Assembly (NCBI RefSeq): GCF_001040945.1
Contig: NZ_CP011930.1
Coordinates: 2,643,704-2,707,703 of the forward strand
Source of the DNA: Herbaspirillum seropedicae
Lineage (GTDB): Bacteria > Pseudomonadota > Gammaproteobacteria > Burkholderiales > Burkholderiaceae_D
Reading direction: 5' to 3'
DNA: 64,000 nt
Translations under genes and position numbers: made by a program
Shown: one piece after another, positions 44,708 through 52,160 of the stretch
How the letters are laid out: every line of letters begins with the position of its first letter
Position numbering within the stretch: the stretch's first letter is position 1
The notes under the pieces: model-generated
Seen by the model: only the letters and a program-made list of their open reading frames with translations
What the model was told of the DNA's origin: nothing
Database searches by the model: none

Positions 44708-45460
44708 GTGACACCAATTCCTCCGCCACCTGGATGGGGTGAAGATATTCTTTCAGAATTTCAAGCTAGCGCTATTCAGAACGAATATGCAAGTTACGTT
44801 CATCTTAGAGGATGGCAAGAAGCGTTCACTAGGTGCACCACTGCTCTTAGGATGATCATGGACTATTCAATGTCCCTGGCGTATTCCGCCGATGGAACTT
44901 CTCATCTACTATTTATTGCTGCGCACAATCATTTTTTAGGTGCTGTGCGCTTGACACTATCAGGACAGGCCTTGCCTACTTATCCGGTAGGCAGAGCATG
45001 TATGGAATCTGCCCTCTACGGCTATTATCTAGCAAAGGTTCCAGAGGCAACTGCTAGATGGCATTGCAAGCCCACTGAGCGTGCGGCACTCAGAGAATGG
45101 TCTAGGGAATTTAGCGTCTCTAGTATTTCGGCTCATCTGAACGCTGGGCAAGCAAAGTGGGCAAAGTACCTCCATCAGACCGCAATTGACTATGGGGCAC
45201 ATCCGAATACTCAGGCTCTTTATTCAAATATGTCCCAGAAAGAATTAGCCGACGGAAGTATTCAACTCGAAAAAATAATTCTGCATGAGTGGGGTCTAAG
45301 CTCCGCAAATTCAGCAAAGTTTGCTTTAGAAGTAGGTATGTTTACCATGGCGTTATTTGCCACTGTTTATCCCGAGGCTGATGAGAATTATTCGCTATCC
45401 GCTGTTAACCACTCCTTAGCCTGCACTCTAGATGTGCTGAAAAGCGAATTCAGCGAGTAA
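44708..45460 (+). CDS. Unknown 250-aa helical protein, accessory cargo
   Basis: GTG start at 44708 with AAAGGAAG upstream. The 250-residue protein has no signal peptide or clear membrane segment and looks mostly helical (for example SAIQNEYASYVHLRGWQEAF and VGRACMESALYGYYL). The codon use is much more AT-rich than in the siderophore genes. It lies between a broken and a full copy of an HUH replication gene, so it arrived as cargo. I do not recognise the family. The Arg-x3-Glu pattern in a helical context is reminiscent of HEPN-like or DUF5677-like proteins, but that is a weak impression. Confidence 0.75.
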   Translation: MTPIPPPPGWGEDILSEFQASAIQNEYASYVHLRGWQEAFTRCTTALRMIMDYSMSLAYSADGTSHLLFIAAHNHFLGAVRLTLSGQALPTYPVGRACMESALYGYYLAKVPEATARWHCKPTERAALREWSREFSVSSISAHLNAGQAKWAKYLHQTAIDYGAHPNTQALYSNMSQKELADGSIQLEKIILHEWGLSSANSAKFALEVGMFTMALFATVYPEADENYSLSAVNHSLACTLDVLKSEFSE

Positions 45461-45539
45461 GCCACGGTTTCGGTTCTTGATTTATGTAACAGGCGGCTTG
45501 TGGAATGGCCTCAATTCCTAGGCGAGTTGTGCTGCTTTT

Positions 45540-46292
45540 TTGCGCAGCTGCTTCCTCTGCCTGAATTACCGTCCGACGCTTTGCTTCCTAGGCCCGGCCA
45601 TTACCCCCAAGCAGCGCAAGCCAAGGGGCGAATCAGAGAACCGAGAACGCAATGACGAAACCGCCGGTCGCGCCGCCAAGAAACGGGTGCGTCAAGCCTG
45701 CAAGACCATCGGCGCGGATCGGATGATCACCCTGACATATCGGCAGAACATGATCGACCGGGATACGGCCTTGAAACATTGGGGCCGGTTCCGCCGCCGC
45801 ATGGGCAAGCATCGTCAATTTCTCTATGTCGCCGTGATCGAAGAGCAAGAGCGCGGCGCAATTCACTTTCACGTCACGGTGCATGGTCGTCAGCGCTATC
45901 ACCTCTTGCGAGGTATTTGGGCGCAGGTCGTTGGAAAGGATGGGGCCGGCCGGTCCATGTCCAATATCGACGTACGCAACCCGCCCAAGTTCGGTTTCGG
46001 CAAGGATGGTGTTCACAAGCTGGCCGCATACATCGCCAAATACTGCACCAAGGATATGCCGTGTCGGACGCTCAATCAGAAACGCTATTTCTGCTTTCGT
46101 GGCATTCCGAAACCTGAAGTCACCGCATGGCCGCTGGCTTGCACGCAAGCCGTCGATGCGGTTCGCACGGCATTTCTGATCGCGGAAGGTGGATGCATGG
46201 AAGGCGTGCAGTATTGGTACAAAAAGCGATTGAGCGTGATGTGGATCGCAACGCCACCGTGCCTTGAGCAGGCATCACCCGCTCCGTTCTAG
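45540..46292 (+). CDS. HUH rolling-circle replication protein (phage/plasmid type, possibly N-truncated)
   Basis: 250 residues if the TTG at 45540 is used; the first 55 or so residues look uncertain and the real start may be an internal GTG or the ATG at 45723. MITLTYRQN is motif 1; GAIHFHVTVHG with H109 and H111 is the metal-binding HUH motif; LAAYIAKYCTKDM with Y164 and Y168 is the nicking motif. This fits the replication-associated proteins of filamentous and micro-like phages. The C-terminal tail differs from that of the broken copy at 44275, perhaps by a late frameshift. Probably a remnant of a small phage or satellite next to dif. Confidence 0.72.
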   Translation: MRSCFLCLNYRPTLCFLGPAITPKQRKPRGESENRERNDETAGRAAKKRVRQACKTIGADRMITLTYRQNMIDRDTALKHWGRFRRRMGKHRQFLYVAVIEEQERGAIHFHVTVHGRQRYHLLRGIWAQVVGKDGAGRSMSNIDVRNPPKFGFGKDGVHKLAAYIAKYCTKDMPCRTLNQKRYFCFRGIPKPEVTAWPLACTQAVDAVRTAFLIAEGGCMEGVQYWYKKRLSVMWIATPPCLEQASPAPF

Positions 46293-46359
46293 CGGCAAAA
46301 AAGTTCAAATAGGTTAAAATTAAGGCGGGGATTATTAATAAAAAGAAAGATTACTTACT

Positions 46360-47409
46360 ATGGCGGCAAGCACTAGCGTTGAAGAAGTAAAAATCAACTT
46401 CTATTCGATTAACAAATGCGGGTTCTATTTTCGGGGCAATGATAATCCAGATTTTGGTGGCATAGATGATGTGTTGTCTCAGCTCCAAAAATGGAGTAAA
46501 GGCATCGACTTGTCGCTTACCAAGATAAGTGATCCATCAGCTTCGGCAGATCAATTGCCGGTCTATTTGTTCGGCCTTCACAATACAACGGACTCTTGGG
46601 TCATGGCTACATGGAATGAAGTTCCTGCTACTGAGTCTGGAGTTCCATCGATAAGGCGCGACTCGAAGGTCGGCGCGCCCCAAGTTCAGTTCAGTGCCGT
46701 AGGAGCAAACGATATTCCTGGCTATGCGACATATTTTTGGTTTGTGCCAAGCGCGAATGTCGTTGCTAGTATCCAATTTAATAGGCGACTCACTGGTCAG
46801 ACTGCGATGCGTGACTATATCGGTCGGTTCATGTCCTCCTTTACGAGCTATACGGTTGTTTCGCCGGCAAAAGCTCCGGATGGCTCTCCGATAGTAGTTG
46901 GCTATACAAATTTGCCTGACCGGAAACCGAAGGCTGGACTTCGACCTGTGTTTAAAACGAGCGCATTTTCGAAGCCCGGAGAGAAGCGTTTTATCCTAAA
47001 GAATTTCCAGAAAATCAGGAAAGTAGTTAGGCGAGGGCAAATAACTTCATTGAAAACGCGCGACAAGGCTTTGTGGCAAAGTGCTCTTGGCTTCTTCTAC
47101 TTAGATGCAAAAACTCTGCCCGCAATGCAAGTGTCCCAAAAAGCATATGTTGAGCTGGAATTTAGGCCTTCGTTGAAAGAAGTTACGGACATGATTGTGG
47201 CTGAGGAAAACGACCCTGATGTCTCGGGTTGGGATGATATGGGATTTATTCTGGATGGAGATCCCAAAACGCATTGGCTCGGACGAGAGGCTGCTAGTGG
47301 AGAATTTAGTTTGCCTATAAAGCGTGTAAATGATGAGCAAGTTGATTTAGCATTTTTACTTTTATCGCTAGAGTCACATCGAAAGGCGATACTGCAAGTG
47401 CTCAAATAA
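46360..47409 (+). CDS. 349-aa soluble protein, RexA-like candidate sensor of a two-gene defence module
   Basis: 349 residues, AT-rich, ATG at 46360 after AAGAAAG. No signal peptide or membrane helix. The fold looks mixed alpha/beta with repeated aromatic strands (LPVYLFGLHNTTDSWVMATWN, ATYFWFVPSANVVASIQFN) followed by DYIGRFMSSF, and it ends in a helical tail. The N-terminal layout, a short beta segment, a variable patch and then a hydrophobic strand with FVxxxxVVA and a helix, recalls lambda RexA as I remember it, but identity would be low. Its TAA overlaps the ATG of the next gene by one base, so the pair is translationally coupled. The partner is a four-helix membrane protein, as RexB is. 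Function is inferred from architecture only. Confidence 0.7.
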   Translation: MAASTSVEEVKINFYSINKCGFYFRGNDNPDFGGIDDVLSQLQKWSKGIDLSLTKISDPSASADQLPVYLFGLHNTTDSWVMATWNEVPATESGVPSIRRDSKVGAPQVQFSAVGANDIPGYATYFWFVPSANVVASIQFNRRLTGQTAMRDYIGRFMSSFTSYTVVSPAKAPDGSPIVVGYTNLPDRKPKAGLRPVFKTSAFSKPGEKRFILKNFQKIRKVVRRGQITSLKTRDKALWQSALGFFYLDAKTLPAMQVSQKAYVELEFRPSLKEVTDMIVAEENDPDVSGWDDMGFILDGDPKTHWLGREAASGEFSLPIKRVNDEQVDLAFLLLSLESHRKAILQVLK

Positions 47410-47927
47410 TGCTTAGGACACTTTCTATCTCGCTCGTGGTCATTCTCTGTGCATGTTTCTGCTGCGCAGGGTTTTACTATGGGCGACAAATCCCATTCGC
47501 ACAGCAGTGGCCTCTTTTCGAGGCTTTAAGAAATACAGCCGCGATTATTTTCGCTGTGGTCGGTGCATGGTTAGCAATTATCTATCCAGAACGGCTCAAA
47601 ATTTCTTTCGGGAAAAAGGCAAGTCCAGACTCTTCTAACGGGAATATGGGCCTATTATTAACGCCTGCTGTTCACTCTACCGTTATTTTAGTTTTTCTTC
47701 TATTGATCGGAATTGCTGCACCAATCCTTAAGCAAATTTCTCAACTTCAACAGTATCTGAGCTTGTTCAGGGGATTATCGTTTTTGTCCTTAACCATTCT
47801 GACGCTATGGCAAATTTTGATCGTTTTGATGACTGTCATTCCCGCAGATTTAGTTAAAAGGCTTGCTGATGATGAGCAGATAGTTAAGGATGTTAAGAGC
47901 CATTATTCCAAACTTTACGATAAATGA
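47409..47927 (+). CDS. 172-aa four-helix membrane protein, RexB-like candidate effector
   Basis: 172 residues with four hydrophobic segments, about 5-25, 42-60, 88-108 and 122-146, short loops and a charged cytoplasmic-looking tail (RLADDEQIVKD). Helix 2 ends in a basic patch (YPERLKISFGKK). The size and topology resemble lambda RexB, a membrane channel-like protein that depolarises the cell on command of RexA. It overlaps the upstream gene (TAATG) and is followed directly by a strong terminator, so the two genes form a self-contained unit. Alternatives are a holin-like or transporter fragment. Confidence 0.7.
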   Translation: MLRTLSISLVVILCACFCCAGFYYGRQIPFAQQWPLFEALRNTAAIIFAVVGAWLAIIYPERLKISFGKKASPDSSNGNMGLLLTPAVHSTVILVFLLLIGIAAPILKQISQLQQYLSLFRGLSFLSLTILTLWQILIVLMTVIPADLVKRLADDEQIVKDVKSHYSKLYDK

Positions 47928-47952
47928 AAAGCCCCGGAAAACCGGGGCTTTT
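47927..47952 (+). terminator. Strong intrinsic terminator of the two-gene module
   Basis: AAAAGCCCCGG, loop AAAA, CCGGGGCTTTT: an 11-bp perfect stem with an A-run before and a T-run after, overlapping the last base of the stop codon. It should work in both directions. Confidence 0.93.
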
Positions 47953-47974
47953 CATTTGGAAAGCAGGGCGCTTG

Positions 47975-48193
47975 TCAATGGAAAATCTTGAACAATATTC
48001 CTACAGTGCCAGCCAACATAAATCCCCGCATCCACTTCAGTAGTTCAAACTGACCACCTCGGCGAAGCTAGTAGCGCCTTCGGCACGGAATTCGTTCAGA
48101 TCAGATTTGTTGACCAATTCGTTGTTCATGGCTTCGGCTAGGGCGGTTGCGTGAGCTTCGGCTTGTTCTGTGGGAATTCCGGTTGCCGTTTGG
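47975..48193 (-). pseudogene. Decayed DUF1640-like coiled-coil membrane protein gene
   Basis: On the minus strand one frame gives RQTATGIPTEQAEAHATAL, AEAMNNELVNKSDLNEF and AEGATSFAEV; after a frameshift another gives ELLKWMRGFMLAGTVGILFKIFH, stop at 47975-47977. This is the order of DUF1640 proteins: a GIP-x-EQAEA opening, a coiled coil and a C-terminal membrane helix, much shortened. The start is lost. It lies 180 bases from the left prophage end and is probably chromosomal or from an older insertion. Confidence 0.65.
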
Positions 48194-48369
48194 CGATGAC
48201 TTTGACGGAACGGCCTTGCATCAGAATTCTAATTCGCCGTGGTGGCCATAACGGGTATTGGGATATCTCATGGCATCATTTCTCATTGTTGTCCGCTGGA
48301 AAGATGAGTGGTTGGAAGCTAATTTCAGTTCGCTTCAGCCTCCAGCACTCGCTTTTTCTTTGCTCATTG
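48194..48369. other. Non-coding flank between the decayed gene and the prophage
   Basis: The minus strand holds a short frame MRYPNTRYGHHGELEF followed by a stop. It resembles the opening of the prophage regulator at 58683-59042 (MPNLRYGDRDEF). It may be the relic of a similar gene from an earlier dif-integrated phage. Nothing else was seen. Confidence 0.35.
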
Positions 48370-48397
48370 AATTCGCATAATTTGTAGCAGGTTCATC
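48370..48397 (+). repeat. Left attachment site (hybrid dif: chromosomal XerC arm, phage XerD side)
   Basis: XerC arm AATTCGCATAA at 48370-48380, central TTTGTA at 48381-48386, then GCAGGTTCATC, which does not resemble a XerD arm. It shares the 12-base core TTCGCATAATTT with the right end. A XerC cut between arm and centre would leave chromosomal sequence on the left and phage sequence on the right, as seen. Confidence 0.78.
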
Positions 48398-48430
48398 GGC
48401 AGCACTTACCTCATGCCACCGCGCCGAAAG

Positions 48431-48742
48431 TCAGGCTAGGCGCGGGCTGCGGCGTGGCATGAGGGCATCAAAAGACTTGGAAATTTTTTCCAGAAGGCCC
48501 ATCCAAAGAGCCTTCATTTCGGGCGTCTTGGCTCGCTCGATATTCGCGGTAGCGATCACCTCAAGCGGGTCGCGCCCGATCAGGTTTGCCAGCTTCAGGG
48601 CAACATCATCATCAATGCGGCTGCGGCCAGCACGGTATCCGCTGATCGTCGGTTGGCTCACCTTCAAAGCCTTCGCCAATGCATAGTCGGAAGGCAGGCC
48701 AAGCCTGTTCTTCGCTTCGTCCAAATATTCCAGGGTATTCAC
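48431..48742 (-). CDS. Cro/CI-type phage repressor (XRE helix-turn-helix)
   Basis: 103 residues. The N-terminal half is a lambda-type DNA-binding domain: DYALAKALKVSQPTISGYRAGRSRIDDDVALKLANLIGRDPLEV. The C-terminal part is short and helical, with no cleavage domain. It is transcribed divergently from the replication operon, with repeated TGCATAGA boxes between, so it should hold the prophage silent. Induction would probably be by an antirepressor or loss of repressor rather than RecA cleavage. Confidence 0.88.
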   Translation of the reverse strand: MNTLEYLDEAKNRLGLPSDYALAKALKVSQPTISGYRAGRSRIDDDVALKLANLIGRDPLEVIATANIERAKTPEMKALWMGLLEKISKSFDALMPRRSPRLA

Positions 48743-48765
48743 GGTTGCTCTCCTAGGGCTAGGCC

Positions 48766-48779
48766 CGCCTAGGCGTAGG
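48766..48779 (+). repeat. 14-bp repeat, copy 1 (CGCCTAGGCGTAGG)
   Basis: This sequence lies just upstream of the repressor gene and recurs exactly at 53245-53258, after the ATPase gene. It contains the palindrome GCCTAGGC. Both places are regulatory positions, so it may be a shared protein-binding site. Confidence 0.6.
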
Positions 48780-48792
48780 CGGACAGGTACGG

Positions 48793-48881
48793 TGCATAGA
48801 ATAGGTCAAAGCATCGACACCTACAAGCATAGCGAGTTCAATGCATAGAGCTTGACATGCATAGAGAGCTCTATGTATTCT
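48793..48881 (+). promoter_or_regulatory. Prophage operators and rightward early promoter
   Basis: TGCATAGA occurs at 48793, 48842 and 48858. The last copy is part of an inverted repeat CATAGAG-AG-CTCTATG (48860-48875). This palindrome lies between a perfect -35 (TTGACA, 48852-48857) and a -10-like TATTCT (48876-48881) with 18-base spacing. A repressor bound there would block the promoter of the replication and structural genes. Confidence 0.72.
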
Positions 48882-48983
48882 CCGTCCCTATCGACCGGGG
48901 AATCTCATCGCTCCCCTAGGCATAGCGGCCCAGCCGCCCCCGGTCGAGTTTCGCCGGGGGAGGGCCAAGACCTAGGGGGTCTC

Positions 48984-49088
48984 ATGTCGAAAAGCAACAA
49001 AATCAAGGACGCTTTCATGTGTGCGGTAGGCTTCGGCCTGCTGTGCTCAGCAACCATCCTGGCCGCCCTGGACGTGACCAAGGGGTAA
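48984..49088 (+). CDS. Small one-helix membrane protein
   Basis: 34 residues (ATG at 48984): a basic start MSKSNKIKD, then one hydrophobic helix AFMCAVGFGLLCSATILAAL. It is the first gene after the early promoter, 3 bases before the next gene. A longer frame from 48852 exists but would start inside the promoter. Function unknown. Confidence 0.6.
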   Translation: MSKSNKIKDAFMCAVGFGLLCSATILAALDVTKG

Positions 49089-49091
49089 GCC

Positions 49092-49292
49092 ATGGTGGCA
49101 CTCACTTTCACCCTGTCGGGACAACAACATGCACAGTGCATAGCGGCCCTGAAGGATAAGGCCGGCTGGTGCCACTTCCAGGCAGAGGATTGCCGCGCTG
49201 CTGGTCTACATGACACTGCGCGCCGCTGGTCAGACATCGAAAAAGACTGTTTGGCGATTGCTGATTTTCTGAGCCAGCCGGTGACCGCATGA
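49092..49292 (+). CDS. Small early phage protein, unknown
   Basis: 66 residues, soluble, helical, with three cysteines (QCIAALKD, GWCHFQAEDC, DIEKDCLAIADF). It overlaps the next gene by four bases (ATGA), so it belongs to the early operon. I do not recognise it. Confidence 0.65.
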   Translation: MVALTFTLSGQQHAQCIAALKDKAGWCHFQAEDCRAAGLHDTARRWSDIEKDCLAIADFLSQPVTA

Positions 49293-49498
49293 GCCTGCAT
49301 GAGGGACAAATCGCAGTGATAGGCGCGGGCCTGGAACTGCATGCCGCTGTGCGCCGCCGCCTGGAACTTGAGGTGGCGGCGCTGAAGGAAGCCCGCGTAC
49401 AGGTGCCGGTGGCGCTGTTCGAACAGGCACAGCGCGCCCTTGAGGAACTCAATGACGGCCTGCATCGCGTCATTCTCTCGGGCATTGAGGCGCACTGA
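49289..49498 (+). CDS. Small early phage protein, coiled coil
   Basis: 69 residues, mostly one long amphipathic helix region (LHAAVRRRLELEVAALKEARVQVPVALFEQAQRALEEL). Overlaps both neighbours (ATGA at 49289; A of TGA at 49498 is the A of the Rep ATG). Likely a regulator or replication accessory; not recognised. Confidence 0.65.
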   Translation: MSLHEGQIAVIGAGLELHAAVRRRLELEVAALKEARVQVPVALFEQAQRALEELNDGLHRVILSGIEAH

Positions 49499-51276
49499 TG
49501 CCAACCATCCGGCAAGAGAACGGCATCCGGACAATCGCGGGCTTGCCCCCGCGCTGGGGCCGGAAGGCGTACCGCGAGTTGCATCAGGCTCGCGGCGGCG
49601 TCGTGGTCGGTCAATTGCCGGCGCGGTATCTGAAGCTGTCGGCGCTGCTGGATGAAATCACCGCAGCGCCGATCCCGTTGGATGCGACGGATTCGCAGTT
49701 GTGCGTGGCCGCGCTGCATCGCTCGCAAGAGTGCATGTCCATGTCGGGACGGATTCATGACAAGGCCGCGCTGCGCCAGCGCATGCAGGTCATGTGTGAC
49801 CAACAGGGCGTACCAGCGCCAGGGGTAGACGATGACGTTCAATTTATTGCGCGCTGCTGCGATCCCGCCTGGTGGCGGCGACAGTTTCGCAAGGTGTTTG
49901 GCCGGACTTTCGAGCATGCCGCCGTCCGCCTGGGGCTGGTTTCTGTGCGGGCTGGTGCTTATGCCAGCGATGAAACCGTGCTGCGCCGCCTGGACCAGAA
50001 CCGCCGTAACGCCAAGATACTGGATTCGGTCCAGATGGCGAACGATCAGGGACAAGAATATGCGTTGGCTGATCTTGTGGCAAAAAGCGTTGCAAACCGA
50101 AAGGTGCGGCGCGGGGAGCTGATGCTCCGCATGCGTGGATGCGAGGAGATTGCCAACGAACTCGGCCACGTAGGGGTTTTTGTCACGCTGACATGCCCGT
50201 CAAAATTTCATGCCGTGCTGGCGCAGTCCGGCACGGCCAATCCGAATTACAACGATGCCACCGCCCGCGAGGCGCATGCATACCTGCAAACCATCTGGCA
50301 GCGCATCCGCGCCGCCTACGCCCGCCAGGATGTGCAGCCCTACGGCTTTCGCATCGCTGAACCGCACCACGATGGTTGCCCGCACTGGCACATGCTGCTT
50401 TTCATCGCGAAGGATGACGCACAGGTGTTCATCGACACCATGAAGGAATATGCCCTGGAAGAAGACGGCGACGAACCGGGAGCCAAGCGCAACCGGGTCA
50501 AGATCGTCCGAATCGAGGCAGGGAAGGGGACTGCGGCAGGCTACATCGCAAAGTACGTGGGCAAGAACATTGACGATGAGCACGTGCCTGAACACAAGGC
50601 CCGCGACGGCGCTGTGATTGAGAAAGACCTGATCGGTGATGAGGTGATCCGGCCATGCCAGCGCGTGGAAGCCTGGGCGGCCTGCTGGGGCATTCGCCAG
50701 TTTCAAGCCATTGGGCAACCGCCTGTCACGGTCTGGCGCGAGCTGCGCCGCGTGGCCGCAGACAAGGTGGAAGGCGCGAGCGAGCACGTGCGCCAGGCGC
50801 ATGCCGCCGTGCAGAAGACAGAAGAGAAGCCGGCCGACTTCGCCGCCTACATCCGGGCGCAAGGCGGCATCGGCATAGGCCGGAATTACCTGATTGCCGT
50901 GGCGAAGGAACTGCGCACGGTGCAAGGGAAATACGGCGTGTATGAGGGCGAGAAGCCCGCGGGGATTTTCGATAGGGCGAGGCCGGAAGCCGGTATCTAT
51001 GCCTCGACTCGGTATGAGTGGCGCGTGGTCGGAAAAATGCGCGCCGTTGACGTTCCTTGGACTCGTGTCAATAACTGTACGCCGCCAGCCTGGGCGGCGG
51101 AAGTGAAAGGCACGAATCCGATAGCCAAATTCGATGACTCGGGCTGGTTCGCCAGCGACGAATACCGAGACATCGCCATCAGTGAGGGTCGGATGCTGGA
51201 TTTGATGGACCACGCCCAGCAGCAGGCCCGTGAACATCGCAAATATGGGGGAAACCATGCGCGAAAAAATCAGTAA
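49498..51276 (+). CDS. HUH replication initiator, superfamily I (two-tyrosine, phage A/P12-like)
   Basis: 592 residues. Motif 1 is VGVFVTLTCPSKFH; motif 2 is CPHWHMLLF with H296 and H298 holding the metal; motif 3 is GYIAKYVGKN with Y349 and Y353, the pair of nicking tyrosines. This is the phiX174 gpA/P2 A/PM2 P12 class, which nicks supercoiled DNA and re-ligates it for rolling-circle replication. The length fits PM2 P12-like proteins. It overlaps the genes before and after. The nick site in the genome cannot be placed from sequence. Confidence 0.92.
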   Translation: MPTIRQENGIRTIAGLPPRWGRKAYRELHQARGGVVVGQLPARYLKLSALLDEITAAPIPLDATDSQLCVAALHRSQECMSMSGRIHDKAALRQRMQVMCDQQGVPAPGVDDDVQFIARCCDPAWWRRQFRKVFGRTFEHAAVRLGLVSVRAGAYASDETVLRRLDQNRRNAKILDSVQMANDQGQEYALADLVAKSVANRKVRRGELMLRMRGCEEIANELGHVGVFVTLTCPSKFHAVLAQSGTANPNYNDATAREAHAYLQTIWQRIRAAYARQDVQPYGFRIAEPHHDGCPHWHMLLFIAKDDAQVFIDTMKEYALEEDGDEPGAKRNRVKIVRIEAGKGTAAGYIAKYVGKNIDDEHVPEHKARDGAVIEKDLIGDEVIRPCQRVEAWAACWGIRQFQAIGQPPVTVWRELRRVAADKVEGASEHVRQAHAAVQKTEEKPADFAAYIRAQGGIGIGRNYLIAVAKELRTVQGKYGVYEGEKPAGIFDRARPEAGIYASTRYEWRVVGKMRAVDVPWTRVNNCTPPAWAAEVKGTNPIAKFDDSGWFASDEYRDIAISEGRMLDLMDHAQQQAREHRKYGGNHARKNQ

Positions 51277-51409
51277 GGCCCTGGGCCTGTTCGGCTTTGC
51301 ATTGCCGGGCGCGGTTCGGGAAGTGTTGACAGACCTGGGCGCGGAAATCGACCGCCTGCGCGCCGAAATCGAGGAAATGAAGCGGTCGAACTTCAACGAC
51401 GGGAAATGA
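51257..51409 (+). CDS. 50-aa protein with C-terminal coiled coil
   Basis: Starts inside the end of the replication gene (ATG at 51257, GGGGGAAACC before it). Sequence MREKISKALGLFGFALPGAV, then LGAEIDRLRAEIEEMKRSN, a short coiled coil. Its TGA overlaps the next ATG (ATGA at 51406). Unknown function. Confidence 0.6.
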   Translation: MREKISKALGLFGFALPGAVREVLTDLGAEIDRLRAEIEEMKRSNFNDGK

Positions 51410-51753
51410 CAATGAACACCATCCAAGAATCGAAAGGCCGCTTGCGCCAGCTCCTGGCCGCCCTGCTGACCATCCGCGACAACTACGGTATCACCAGCGC
51501 GCAATCAACCAACTTCGCCAGCGCCAAGGACGAGCTGGAAGACATCATCGCCAACATGGCCGACATGCCGCCGCCTCAACCCGTCACGGTTGATTCCGTG
51601 GTGGCCGGCGTGATGGCCGGAATCAGCGGCCTGCAATCGGAAATCGACAACTCGACCAACGCGGCAGTGCATGACCTGGGCGAGAAGATTGATTCCCTCA
51701 TCGCCCTGGCCAATGCCCACGGCGAGACGCAACAAGCTGCGCAAGCGGCGTAA
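51406..51753 (+). CDS. 115-aa phage protein, unknown, helical
   Basis: Start at 51406 or two codons later at 51412. Two helical halves are joined by a Pro-rich linker (ADMPPPQPVTVDSV); the C-terminal half (SGLQSEIDNSTNAAVHDLGEKIDSLIALANAHGE) looks like a coiled coil. No membrane segment. It could be a single-stranded DNA-binding or assembly factor, but no motif shows this. Confidence 0.65.
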   Translation: MTMNTIQESKGRLRQLLAALLTIRDNYGITSAQSTNFASAKDELEDIIANMADMPPPQPVTVDSVVAGVMAGISGLQSEIDNSTNAAVHDLGEKIDSLIALANAHGETQQAAQAA

Positions 51754-51839
51754 GTTTTTTCCAAGGGGCGGCGGGCTCACGAGGTCCGCCGTCGCCGCCA
51801 ACTGGCCGCGCCTTACCGGGCGCGGCAAAAGGGGACCAC

Positions 51840-52160
51840 ATGGCATCAAAAATCCTGGGCCGCACGGCATGCCCGTGCTGCGATCATGACGCCGCCCACG
51901 TCAAACTCAAGACCGACAAGGCCGAAGGCCAGACGGCTTATCCCTACGTGCATTGCCGCGACTGCGGAATCCAGATGCACACCCGCACCCAGCACCAGGC
52001 GGAACACCTCCTGAAGCGCACCCGCGCTGAAAAGCTGGACCAGCCGGCACCAGCGCCAGAACCGGCCCCGGCCCCGGCACCTGCGCCCGCCGACCTGCAC
52101 CCCGCACCTGTCCCGCCGAAGCCTGGCCGCCAAATGTTCGGAGGGCTCTTCCGTGACTGA
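51840..52160 (+). CDS. Zinc-ribbon protein with Pro/Ala-rich tail
   Basis: 106 residues. Two Cys pairs, CPCC near residue 11 and CRDC near residue 40, flank KLKTDKAEGQTAYPYVHC, a zinc-ribbon plan. The second half is a Pro/Ala run (APAPEPAPAPAPAPADLHPAP) ending FGGLFRD. Probably binds DNA or the replication complex. The tail resembles flexible tethers. It overlaps the next gene by 8 bases. Confidence 0.7.
   Translation: MASKILGRTACPCCDHDAAHVKLKTDKAEGQTAYPYVHCRDCGIQMHTRTQHQAEHLLKRTRAEKLDQPAPAPEPAPAPAPAPADLHPAPVPPKPGRQMFGGLFRD

Noticed and set aside
45478..45505. ATTTATGTAACAGG as a further XerD-like arm
   Set aside because: No XerC arm lies at the required distance and the match is short; chance in AT-rich DNA.
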